In this document: piece after piece, positions 24,897 to 32,727 of the stretch | Layout of the letters: the number at the start of each line of letters is the position of its first letter | Position numbering within the stretch: the first letter of the stretch is position 1 | Source: Pseudomonas sp. PDNC002 | Lineage (GTDB): Bacteria; Pseudomonadota; Gammaproteobacteria; Pseudomonadales; Pseudomonadaceae | Assembly (NCBI RefSeq): GCF_016919445.1 | Contig: NZ_CP070356.1 | Span: forward strand, 3,364,001 to 3,428,000 | DNA length: 64,000 nucleotides | Direction: 5' to 3' | Position numbers and translations under genes: made by a program | Notes under the pieces: model-generated | What the model was told of the DNA's origin: nothing | Database searches by the model: none | Seen by the model: the letters and a program-made list of their open reading frames with translations, nothing else

Positions 24897-24935
24897 CTTG
24901 CCACCCAAGTTGTACGGCCTATGGTTGGACAACTT
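24895..24935 (+). promoter_or_regulatory. oprF: Alternative helices in the oprF leader
   Basis: AACTTG (24895-24900) pairs with CAAGTT (24906-24911). The segment AAGTTGT (24907-24913) can pair instead with ACAACTT (24929-24935). The two helices share bases and exclude each other. A role in mRNA stability or control is possible. Confidence 0.4.
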
Positions 24936-24963
24936 ATTGACCACCAAGATGGGGATTTAACGG

Positions 24964-26022
24964 ATGAAACTGAAGAACACCTTAGGCGTCGTAGTTGGCT
25001 CGCTGATCGCCACCGCCGCTGTCAACGCGTTCGCTCAAGGCCAGGGCGCCGTCGAAGTTGAAGCTTTCGGCAAGCGCTACTTCACCGACAGCACCCGCAA
25101 CATGAAGAACGCCGATCTGTACGGCGGCTCGGTAGGTTACTTCCTGACCGACGACGTCGAGCTGGCTCTCTCCTACGGTGAGTACCACGACGTTCGTGGC
25201 ACCTACGAGACCGGCAACAAGAAGGTTCATGGCAACCTGAGCACTCTGGACGCCATCTACCACTTCGGCACCCCGGGTGCTGGCAACCTGCGTCCGTACG
25301 TCTCGGCAGGTGTCGGCCACCAGAGCCTGACCAACATCAACTCCGAGAACGGCAGCCGTCAGAACCTGACCATGGCCATGATCGGTACCGGTCTGAAGTA
25401 CTACTTCACCGACAACTTCTATGCCAAAGCCAGCCTCGACGGCCAGTACGGCCTGGAGAAGCGTGACAACGGTCACCAGGGCGAGTGGATGGCTGGCCTG
25501 GGCGTTGGCATGAACTTCGGTGGCGGCGCCAAGCCGGCCCCGGCTCCGGAACCGGTTGCTGAAGTCTGCTCCGACTCCGACAACGACGGCGTCTGCGACA
25601 ACGTCGACAAGTGCCCGAACACCCCGGCCAACGTCACCGTTGACGCCAACGGCTGCCCGGCTGTTGCTGAAGTCGTTCGCGTTCAGCTGGACGTGAAATT
25701 CGACTTCGACAAGTCCAAGGTTAAAGAGAACAGCTACGCTGACATCAAAAACCTGGCTGACTTCATGAAGCAGTACCCGTCCACTTCCACCACCGTTGAA
25801 GGCCACACCGACTCCGTCGGCACCGACGCCTACAACCAGAAACTGTCCGAGCGTCGTGCCAACGCCGTTCGTGACGTACTGGTCAACGAGTACGGTGTTG
25901 AAGGCGGCCGCGTGAACGCTGTTGGTTACGGTGAGTCCCGTCCGGTTGCTGACAACGCAACCGCCGAAGGCCGCGCTGTTAACCGTCGCGTAGAAGCCGA
26001 AGTGGAAGCCCAAGCCAAGTAA
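24964..26022 (+). CDS. oprF: Major outer-membrane porin OprF
   Basis: 352 residues. N-terminal eight-strand beta-barrel after a signal peptide (cleavage after AFA), a hinge with four Cys (CSDSDNDGVCDNVDKCPNTP, then CP), and a C-terminal OmpA-like peptidoglycan-binding domain (VEGHTDSVGTDAYNQKLSERR). It provides non-specific diffusion, anchors the outer membrane to the wall and is the main structural porin of Pseudomonas. ATG 24964 follows a GGGG-containing site. A perfect terminator follows. Confidence 0.98.
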   Translation: MKLKNTLGVVVGSLIATAAVNAFAQGQGAVEVEAFGKRYFTDSTRNMKNADLYGGSVGYFLTDDVELALSYGEYHDVRGTYETGNKKVHGNLSTLDAIYHFGTPGAGNLRPYVSAGVGHQSLTNINSENGSRQNLTMAMIGTGLKYYFTDNFYAKASLDGQYGLEKRDNGHQGEWMAGLGVGMNFGGGAKPAPAPEPVAEVCSDSDNDGVCDNVDKCPNTPANVTVDANGCPAVAEVVRVQLDVKFDFDKSKVKENSYADIKNLADFMKQYPSTSTTVEGHTDSVGTDAYNQKLSERRANAVRDVLVNEYGVEGGRVNAVGYGESRPVADNATAEGRAVNRRVEAEVEAQAK

Positions 26023-26040
26023 TTGGTCTGAGCTGACGAG

Positions 26041-26068
26041 AAAAACCCGGCCTAGGCCGGGTTTTTCT
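26041..26068. terminator. Intrinsic terminator, oprF / cobA convergent
   Basis: Perfect palindrome: an A-run, CCCGGCC, TA, GGCCGGG and a T-run. It works in both directions between the convergent oprF and cobA. Confidence 0.92.
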
Positions 26069-26089
26069 TTGCCTGCAGGAAAGTGAGGC

Positions 26090-26827
26090 TCAGGCGGTAC
26101 AGGCCAGGAGTGTCTGCTGCGCAGTGGCGGCGACTTCGCCGATCACCAGGATCGCCGGGCTCTTCAGGGTGAAGCGCTGGGCGTCTTCCAGCATGTCCGC
26201 CAGTTGGCTGCGGTACTCCCGCTGGGCGGGCAGGGAAGCGTTCTCGATCATCGCCACCGGCGTGTTGGCAGCCATGCCGCCATCAAGCAGGCCGTCGCGG
26301 ATCTCCGCCAGCTTCGCCACTCCCATGTACACCACCAGCGTGGTACCGCCTTCGGCCAGGCCGCGCCAGTTCAGCGAGCTGTCGTCCTGGGTGTGCGCGG
26401 TCACCAGCGTTACGCCCCGGCTGACGCCGCGCAGGGTCACAGAGATGCCGCATTGGGTGGCGGCTGCCAGCCCGGCAGTGATGCCGTTGACCAGCTCGCA
26501 CTCGATTCCCCGCGCTGCAAGCCAGTCCGCCTCTTCGCCGCCACGGCCGAAGATGCAAGGATCGCCACCCTTCAGGCGCGCCACGCGGCGTCCCTGGCGC
26601 GCGTAGCGCAGCATCAGGCGGTGAATGAAGTCCTGCGGTGTGGAGCGGCAGCCGCCGCGTTTGCCGACAGCGATCACCCGCGCGGACGGGCAGTGTTCCA
26701 GTACCGCTGGATTGACTAGGTCGTCAATCAGCACCACGTCGGCGTGCGCCATGGCACGGACGGCCTTCAGGGTCAGCAATTCCGGGTCACCCGGGCCGGC
26801 GCCGATCAGCCAGACTTTTCCACTCAT
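26090..26827 (-). CDS. cobA: Uroporphyrinogen-III C-methyltransferase
   Basis: 245 residues. Makes precorrin-2 (dihydrosirohydrochlorin precursor) from uroporphyrinogen III with two SAM, the first step to the siroheme needed by NirB. The N-terminal SAM-binding motif VWLIGAGPGDPELLTLKAVR and RLKGGDPCIFGRGGEEA (about 85-101) are diagnostic. Good GAGGAG site. Last gene of the nirB-nirD-nitrate reductase-cobA unit, 36 bases after the reductase gene, which fits supply of siroheme to the nitrite reductase encoded upstream. Confidence 0.95.
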   Translation of the reverse strand: MSGKVWLIGAGPGDPELLTLKAVRAMAHADVVLIDDLVNPAVLEHCPSARVIAVGKRGGCRSTPQDFIHRLMLRYARQGRRVARLKGGDPCIFGRGGEEADWLAARGIECELVNGITAGLAAATQCGISVTLRGVSRGVTLVTAHTQDDSSLNWRGLAEGGTTLVVYMGVAKLAEIRDGLLDGGMAANTPVAMIENASLPAQREYRSQLADMLEDAQRFTLKSPAILVIGEVAATAQQTLLACTA

Positions 26828-26863
26828 GTCGTTCTCCTCAGGCTACCGTCTTCGCGGCTTGGT

Positions 26864-29578
26864 TCAGGCGGTGGCGGCCAACGGCTTCCGGGCCAGCAGG
26901 CGCTTGATTTCCGGTACGCAGGAGCCGCAGGCGGTCCCGCACTTGAGTTCGCATTTCAGGCCCTCCAGGTCCAGGCCTTTGTCGATGCCGGCCTGGATAC
27001 GGCTCTGGCTGACGTTCAGACAATTGCACAGGGTCTTGTCCATCGCGCCGCCGGACTTGCCAGGGGCGGCGCTGAGCGGGGCGAGCAGCCAGCGGCGCAG
27101 TTCCTGGTCGGCGCGGCCTTCCTTCCACAGTTCGCGCAGCCAGCCGCGGGCGGCGGTTTCGCCGGCCAGGCGCAGCGAGACAATTCGTGATTGTTCGATA
27201 CGCACGCGTTTGCCGACGGTGCGGCGCGGGTCGTCGTAGGCCATGACCGGGCCATCAGACAGGCCGAGCAGAGCATCGATGCGGGCCAGCCACTCCGCGC
27301 TGGGCGCCTCAACGTGCGCAGCGCGGATCACCAGTGCCGGTCGCTCGCGGCCGGTCGGGCTGAAGCTGGCGTAGCGCAAGTCTTCGAATAGCGGGCGCAG
27401 GGCATCGAAACGCTTCTGTACCTCGCCTTCCACCAGGGCGAAGAACTGCCAGGGCAGCTCGACGCGGCTGACTTCCACGGTGGCGTGTTTCAGTTCCGGC
27501 TGGCGGGACAGAGGGTCAACCGCGGGCAGGGTGAGTATATTGATGCCCAGCCCCTTGAGGTAGCGATCGCCCCAGTGCATCGGCAGGAAGGCCTGGCCGG
27601 GGCGCAGGCGGTCGTCCGCTTGCACTGGCAGCACCAGTTCGCCACGCCGACTGTGCAGGCGCACCAGTTGGCCGTCTCTGATGCGCCGACGGCGTAGTTC
27701 ATCCGGGTGCAGGCTAAGGACGGCTTCTTCGACGTGGCCGAACAGTTGCGGCGCTGTACCGGTGCGGGTCATGCCATGCCAGTGATCGCGCAGGCGGCCT
27801 GTGTTGAGGATCAGTGGATAGCGCGCATCGCGCTTCTCCTTCGGTGCGCGGTAGGGCTCGGCGATCAGTCGGGCGCGGCCATTGGCGGTGGGAAATTGCC
27901 CGTCGCCATACAGGCGCTCGGTGCCCCGGGCTGCGCCGGAGCGGAAGGGCCATTGCTGCGGGCCGCGGGTGTCCAGCAGCGCGTAGTCGATGCCGGAGAG
28001 GTCCAGGTCGCGCTCACGGGTCAGCAGCTTGTATTCGTCGAACAGCGCGGACGGCGAGCCGAAGTCGAACAGGCTGGGCTCGCCGGGGCGCAGGCGCTGC
28101 TCCAGGCGGCGGGCGAAGTCGCAGACGATGCTCCAGTCCGCTCGGGCCTCACCGATGGCGCGAATGGCCGGGCGTACATGGCTGATGCGTCGTTCGGAGT
28201 TGGTCACCGTGCCTTCCTTCTCGCCCCAGCTGGCGGCGGGCAGTAGCAGGTCGGCGTACTGGCAGGTCTCGCTGGTGGTGAAGGCTTCCTGGACGATGAC
28301 GAAGGGGCAGGCGGTGAGGGCTTCGCGCACACGGGTCTGGTCCGGCAGCGATTGTGCCGGGTTGGTACAGGCGATCCACAGGGCCTTGATGCGGCCGTCA
28401 CGGACCGCATCGAAGAGTTCGATGGCGCTCAGGCCGGGATTTTCCGGGAGCTTTTCGACTCCCCAGTAAGTGGCGACTTCCGCGCGGTGCCCGGCATTCG
28501 CGGCTTCGCGGTGGCCGGGCAGTAGGTTGGACAGGCTGCCGGTCTCGCGGCCGCCCATGGCGTTGGGCTGGCCGGTGAGGGAGAAGGGGCCAGCGCCGGG
28601 GCGGCCGATCTGCCCGGTGGCCAGGTGCAAGTTGATCAGCGCGCTGTTCTTCGCGCTGCCGGCGGTGGACTGGTTGAGGCCCATGCACCAGAGCGAGAGG
28701 AAGGACGGCGCCTGGCCGATCCACTGGGCGGCGCGTTGCAGGTCGTCGGCGCTGATACCGCAGATTTCCGCCATGGCCAGCGGGCCGTAGTCGCGCACCA
28801 GGGCTTTCAGCTCATCCAGGCCTTCGGTGTGGGCGTCGATAAAGGCGAGGTCGATCCAGCCTTCCCAGAGCAGGATGTGCAGGATGCCGTGGAACAGCGC
28901 GACGTCGGTGCCCGGAAGGATCGCCAGGTGCAGGTCGGCCTGCTCGGCGGTGTCGGTGACGCGCGGGTCGATGACGATCAGCTTCATCTCCGGACGCCGC
29001 GCGCGGGCCTCTTCCAGGCGGCGGAACAGCACCGGATGGGCGTAGGCCATGTTGCTGCCGGCGATCACCACGCAGTCGGCCAGTTCGATGTCCTCGTAGC
29101 TGCAGGGCGGGGAATCGGCGCCCAGGCTGCGCTTGTAGCCGACCACCGCCGAGGACATGCACAGGCGTGAGTTGCTGTCGATGTTGTTGGTGCCGACCAG
29201 CGCGCGGGCCAGCTTGTTGAAGGCGTAGTAGTCCTCGGTCAGCAACTGGCCGGAGACATAGAAGGCCACGCTGTCCGGCCCGTGCTCGCGGATGGTTTCG
29301 GCGAAGACGCCGGCGGCATGTTCCAGCGCGGTATCCCAGTCGGTGCGGGCGCGCGACAGACCCTTGCCCAGGCGCAGTTCCGGGAAGTGCGCGCGGGCAT
29401 CCGCATCGCCGGTGAGGTGCAGGGTCGAGCCCTTGCTGCACAGGCGGCCGAAGTTGGCTGGATGCTGTGGGTCGCCCTGCACGCCCAGGATGTGCTCGTC
29501 ATCGTGCTCGATCAGTACGCCGCAACCGACGCCGCAGTAGCAGCAGGTGGAGGCGGTGGTGCGACGGTGCGGAGTCAT
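26864..29578 (-). CDS. nasC: Assimilatory nitrate reductase, molybdenum catalytic subunit with C-terminal BFD-like [2Fe-2S] domain
   Basis: 904 residues. Reduces nitrate to nitrite in the cytoplasm. An N-terminal [4Fe-4S] site (CCYCGVGCGV plus a later Cys in GRLCSKG) is followed by bis-MGD molybdopterin oxidoreductase domains (DSNSRLCMSSAVVGYKRSLG with the expected Mo-ligand Cys region; a C-terminal dinucleotide-binding domain from about 600). The final 55 residues form a bacterioferritin-ferredoxin-like cluster domain (CNCLNVS ... CGTACGSC). No signal peptide. ATG 29578 has a GAGG site; an ATG at 29593 is also in frame. The symbol follows Pseudomonas usage; other species use nasA. Confidence 0.94.
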   Translation of the reverse strand: MTPHRRTTASTCCYCGVGCGVLIEHDDEHILGVQGDPQHPANFGRLCSKGSTLHLTGDADARAHFPELRLGKGLSRARTDWDTALEHAAGVFAETIREHGPDSVAFYVSGQLLTEDYYAFNKLARALVGTNNIDSNSRLCMSSAVVGYKRSLGADSPPCSYEDIELADCVVIAGSNMAYAHPVLFRRLEEARARRPEMKLIVIDPRVTDTAEQADLHLAILPGTDVALFHGILHILLWEGWIDLAFIDAHTEGLDELKALVRDYGPLAMAEICGISADDLQRAAQWIGQAPSFLSLWCMGLNQSTAGSAKNSALINLHLATGQIGRPGAGPFSLTGQPNAMGGRETGSLSNLLPGHREAANAGHRAEVATYWGVEKLPENPGLSAIELFDAVRDGRIKALWIACTNPAQSLPDQTRVREALTACPFVIVQEAFTTSETCQYADLLLPAASWGEKEGTVTNSERRISHVRPAIRAIGEARADWSIVCDFARRLEQRLRPGEPSLFDFGSPSALFDEYKLLTRERDLDLSGIDYALLDTRGPQQWPFRSGAARGTERLYGDGQFPTANGRARLIAEPYRAPKEKRDARYPLILNTGRLRDHWHGMTRTGTAPQLFGHVEEAVLSLHPDELRRRRIRDGQLVRLHSRRGELVLPVQADDRLRPGQAFLPMHWGDRYLKGLGINILTLPAVDPLSRQPELKHATVEVSRVELPWQFFALVEGEVQKRFDALRPLFEDLRYASFSPTGRERPALVIRAAHVEAPSAEWLARIDALLGLSDGPVMAYDDPRRTVGKRVRIEQSRIVSLRLAGETAARGWLRELWKEGRADQELRRWLLAPLSAAPGKSGGAMDKTLCNCLNVSQSRIQAGIDKGLDLEGLKCELKCGTACGSCVPEIKRLLARKPLAATA

Positions 29579-29616
29579 GGCGCGGCCTCGCATTTCTCAT
29601 TCAGGCGCAATGGAGT

Positions 29617-29946
29617 TCAGGCGCAGTGGGCCAGGTCGCCGCGCAGGGCCAGCAGCACGCGGCCGTCCTCGACCTTCACCGCGTGGCGATGGGCGCAGCC
29701 CTGGTCGGGGGCCACGGCGTCGCCGCTCTCTAGCTCGATCTGCCAGTTGTGCAGCGGGCAGGCCACGCGCTTGCCGTAGATAAGACCCTGGGACAGCGGG
29801 CCGCCCTTGTGCGGGCAGCGGTCATCGAGGGCGAAGACCTCGTCGTCAGAGGTGCGGAAGATCGCGATGTCGCCCTTGGGGCCGGCGATGACGCGCGAGC
29901 CCAGCGGGTTGATGTCGTCCAGGGCGCAGATGTCGAACCAGTTCAT
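29617..29946 (-). CDS. nirD: Nitrite reductase [NAD(P)H] small subunit, Rieske-type
   Basis: 109 residues, typical length. A Rieske-like fold with the full cluster motif CPHKGGPLSQG ... CPLHNW (about residues 44-69). It partners NirB in the reduction of nitrite to ammonium. It lies 56 bases after nirB and 38 before the reductase gene, in the same transcript. The start has a GGAGA site. Confidence 0.95.
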   Translation of the reverse strand: MNWFDICALDDINPLGSRVIAGPKGDIAIFRTSDDEVFALDDRCPHKGGPLSQGLIYGKRVACPLHNWQIELESGDAVAPDQGCAHRHAVKVEDGRVLLALRGDLAHCA

Positions 29947-30002
29947 GGGGTGTCTCCGGCAATCGGGTAGTAAGGGCCCCGATGGCGGGGCCCGGCGGGA
30001 AC

Positions 30003-32453
30003 TCAGGCGGGTTCCAGTTGCTTGAGGGGAATCCGTTCGAATTCCTTCTTCAGCGGCTGCTGGGCGATACGCTCCTGCCATGGGTCCTGTTCCAGTGACA
30101 GGGAGAATTGCAGCCGCGCATTGAGCGCCTGGCGGTTTTCCGCGTCTTCCAGCACGGCCTTCCTGATGCGCTCCATGCCGACCCGTTGCAGGTAGTGCAC
30201 GGTGCGTTCGAGGTAGAAGGCTTCCTCGCGGTAGAGCTGGAGGAAGGCGCCGCTGTACTCGCGGACTTCGTCGGCGGTCTTGAGCTTGACGAAGAACTCC
30301 GCCACCTCGGTCTTGATCCCGCCGTTGCCGCCGATATACAGCTCCCAGCCGGAGTCCACGCCGATGATGCCGATGTCCTTGATGCCGGCCTCGGCGCAGT
30401 TGCGCGGGCAGCCGGAGACTGCGAGCTTGACCTTGTGCGGCGACCACATGTTGAACAGGTCGTGCTCGAGATCGATGCCCAACTGGGTCGAGTTCTGCGT
30501 GCCGAAGCGGCAGAACTCGCTGCCCACGCAGGTCTTCACGGTGCGGATGGACTTGCCGTAGGCGTGGCCGGAGGGCATGTCCAGTTCCTTCCAGATGGCC
30601 GGGAGATCGTCCTTCTTCACGCCCAGCAGGTCGATGCGCTGGCCGCCGGTGACCTTGACCATGGGCACCTGGTACTTGTCGGCGACATCGGCTATTCGGC
30701 GCAGCTCGGCGGCGTTGGTGACGCCGCCCCACATGCGCGGAACGACTGAATAGGTGCCGTCTTTCTGGATGTTGGCGTGGGCGCGCTCGTTGATCAGGCG
30801 CGATTGTGGGTCGTCCTTCGCTTCGCCCGGCCACGTAGAAATCAGGTAGTAATTCAGCGCTGGACGGCAGGTGGCGCAGCCATCCGGAGTGCGCCAGTCC
30901 ATGAAGCGCATGGCGCTGCCCAGGGTGACCAGGTGATGCTCGCGGATGGCCTGGCGCACCTGGCCGTGGTTGAGGTCGCTGCAGCCGCAGATGGCCTTCT
31001 CGCTCTTGGGCTTCACATCCGCCGCGCCGCCCACGGTGCTGATCAGGATCTGCTCCACCAGCCCCGCGCAGGAGCCGCAGGAGCTGGCGGCCTTGGTGTG
31101 CTTCTTCACCTCGTCGACGCTGAACAGGCCGTTCTCCTGGATCGCCTTGACGATGGAGCCCTTGCACACGCCGTTGCAGCCGCAGACTTCGGCGCTGTCG
31201 GACATGCTCGCCGCACTGTTCTGGCCTTGGTGGCCGACGTCACCAATGCTGCTTTCACCGAACATCAGGTGGTCGCGGATCTCGGCGACGTTGTGGTTCT
31301 CGCGGATCTGGCGGAAATACCAGCCGCCGTCGGCGGTATCTCCGTACAGGCAGGCGCCGACCAGCACGTCGTCCTTGATCACCAGCTTCTTGTACACGCC
31401 GCCGATCGGGTCGGAGAGGGTGATGGTCTCGGTGCCTTCGCCGCCCATGAACTGGCCGGCGGAGAACAGGTCGATGCCGGTGACCTTGAGCTTGGTGGAG
31501 GTCACCGAGCCCTGGTAACGGGCGAAGCCGAGCATGGCCAGGTGGTTGGCGCAGACCTTTGCCTGTTCGAACAGTGGCGCCACCAGGCCGTAGGCGATGC
31601 CGCGGTGGCTGGCGCATTCGCCCAGGGCGTAGATGCGTGGGTCGTAGGTCTGCAGGGTGTCGTTGACCAGGATGCCGCGGTTGCAGGGCAGGCCGGTCTT
31701 TTCTGCGAGTTCGGTGTTGGGGCGGATGCCGGCGGCCATCACCACCAGGTCGGCGGCGATCACTTCGCCGTCCTTGAAGCGGATGGCGCAGACGCGGGCG
31801 CTGCCGTCGTCGATCAGTTCCTCGGTGTGGGTGTTGAGGCGGAAGTGGATGCCGCGCGATTCCAGCGCTTCTTGCAGCAGCTTGCCGGCGGTGCGGTCCA
31901 GCTGGCGCTCCAGCAGCCAGTCGGAGAGATGCACCACGGTGACGTCCATGCCGCGCTGCTTGAGGCCGTTGGCCGCTTCCAGACCGAGCAGGCCGCCGCC
32001 GATGACCACGGCGTGGCTGTGCGTGCCGGCGGTGTCGATCATGGTCTGGGTGTCGGCGATATCGCGGTAGCCGATCACGCCCTGCAGGCGGCTGCCCGGC
32101 ACCGGCAGGATGAAGGGGTTGGAGCCGGTGGCGATCAGCAGGCGGTCGTATTCGGCTTCGGTGCCGTCTTCGGCGTAGACCTTGCGGCGATGGCGGTCGA
32201 TGCGGGTGACCTTGCGGTTGAGCAGCAGGCGGATGCCGTTCTCGCTGTACCAGTTGAGGTCGTTGAGGACGATGTCCTCGAAGGCCTGTTCGCCGGCCAG
32301 CACGGGGGAGAGCAGGATGCGGTTGTAGTTGGGGTGGGGCTCGGCGCCGAACACGGTGATGTCGTAGAGGTCGGGCGCGATCTTCAGTAGTTCTTCGAGG
32401 GTGCGCACGCCGGCCATGCCGTTGCCGATTAGTACGAGCTTGAGCTTTTTCAT
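30003..32453 (-). CDS. nirB: Nitrite reductase [NAD(P)H] large subunit
   Basis: 816 residues. Six-electron reduction of nitrite to ammonium. Domains in order: FAD/NAD(P) oxidoreductase (LVLIGNGMAGVRTLEELL at the N-terminus; VIGGGLLGLEAANGL about 150), two BFD-like [2Fe-2S] segments (CGCNGVC and CGSC about 420-460; CGCSD and CATC about 488-530), then the siroheme/[4Fe-4S] domain with CVGSEFCRFG and GCPRNCAEAG (about 645-690). The gene is preceded by a long leader with a sigma-54 promoter and an antiterminator-like RNA, so it is probably nitrogen- and nitrate-controlled. Confidence 0.97.
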   Translation of the reverse strand: MKKLKLVLIGNGMAGVRTLEELLKIAPDLYDITVFGAEPHPNYNRILLSPVLAGEQAFEDIVLNDLNWYSENGIRLLLNRKVTRIDRHRRKVYAEDGTEAEYDRLLIATGSNPFILPVPGSRLQGVIGYRDIADTQTMIDTAGTHSHAVVIGGGLLGLEAANGLKQRGMDVTVVHLSDWLLERQLDRTAGKLLQEALESRGIHFRLNTHTEELIDDGSARVCAIRFKDGEVIAADLVVMAAGIRPNTELAEKTGLPCNRGILVNDTLQTYDPRIYALGECASHRGIAYGLVAPLFEQAKVCANHLAMLGFARYQGSVTSTKLKVTGIDLFSAGQFMGGEGTETITLSDPIGGVYKKLVIKDDVLVGACLYGDTADGGWYFRQIRENHNVAEIRDHLMFGESSIGDVGHQGQNSAASMSDSAEVCGCNGVCKGSIVKAIQENGLFSVDEVKKHTKAASSCGSCAGLVEQILISTVGGAADVKPKSEKAICGCSDLNHGQVRQAIREHHLVTLGSAMRFMDWRTPDGCATCRPALNYYLISTWPGEAKDDPQSRLINERAHANIQKDGTYSVVPRMWGGVTNAAELRRIADVADKYQVPMVKVTGGQRIDLLGVKKDDLPAIWKELDMPSGHAYGKSIRTVKTCVGSEFCRFGTQNSTQLGIDLEHDLFNMWSPHKVKLAVSGCPRNCAEAGIKDIGIIGVDSGWELYIGGNGGIKTEVAEFFVKLKTADEVREYSGAFLQLYREEAFYLERTVHYLQRVGMERIRKAVLEDAENRQALNARLQFSLSLEQDPWQERIAQQPLKKEFERIPLKQLEPA

Positions 32454-32491
32454 GTCAGGGCTCCGTCACGCAAAGCTGAAACACGGAAAAC

Positions 32492-32576
32492 AAAAAAGGC
32501 GTCCCGCCGGTTACCCAGCGAGGACGCCTTTGTCCAAGTCCCGTTCGATCGGGAAGTGCGAGCCTCTTCGTTGAGG
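32492..32576 (-). promoter_or_regulatory. nirB leader RNA: A-x-x-G hexaloop hairpins and terminator (NasT/ANTAR target)
   Basis: Read on the minus strand. Hairpin at 32576-32563 has stem CCTC/GAGG and loop AACGAA. Hairpin at 32554-32539 has stem TCCCG/CGGGA and loop ATCGAA. Hairpin at 32535-32522 has stem GGAC/GTCC and loop AAAGGC. Then follows an intrinsic terminator at 32531-32492 (AAAGGCGTCC ... GGACGCC and a T-run). The last hexaloop hairpin overlaps the terminator 5' arm, so they exclude each other. All loops have A at position 1 and G at 4, the ANTAR recognition pattern. NasT encoded at 38158-38736 is the expected binder. Confidence 0.88.
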
Positions 32577-32607
32577 GACGCGCTTTTGTAGATTGTTGAA
32601 GCGGTTA

Positions 32608-32625
32608 TTGCAGGGGCTGTGCCAA
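32608..32625 (-). promoter_or_regulatory. Sigma-54 (-24/-12) promoter of nirB
   Basis: Minus strand TTGGCAC-AGCC-CCTGCAA: GG and GC are exactly 10 bases apart, close to the TGGCAC-N5-TTGCA consensus. It lies about 30 bases upstream of the first leader hairpin, so transcripts would start near 32598 and include all three hairpins. It implies RpoN/NtrC-type nitrogen control. Confidence 0.78.
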
Positions 32626-32727
32626 CTTGCTCGCTCCCCGGTTTTCGGGGCTTTCAGGTAGATCGCCCGGCGAATCGTCGTTCTTGCTGCACTGCGGTGA
32701 TGCGTTCTGGGCCGAACTGGTGCGCCC

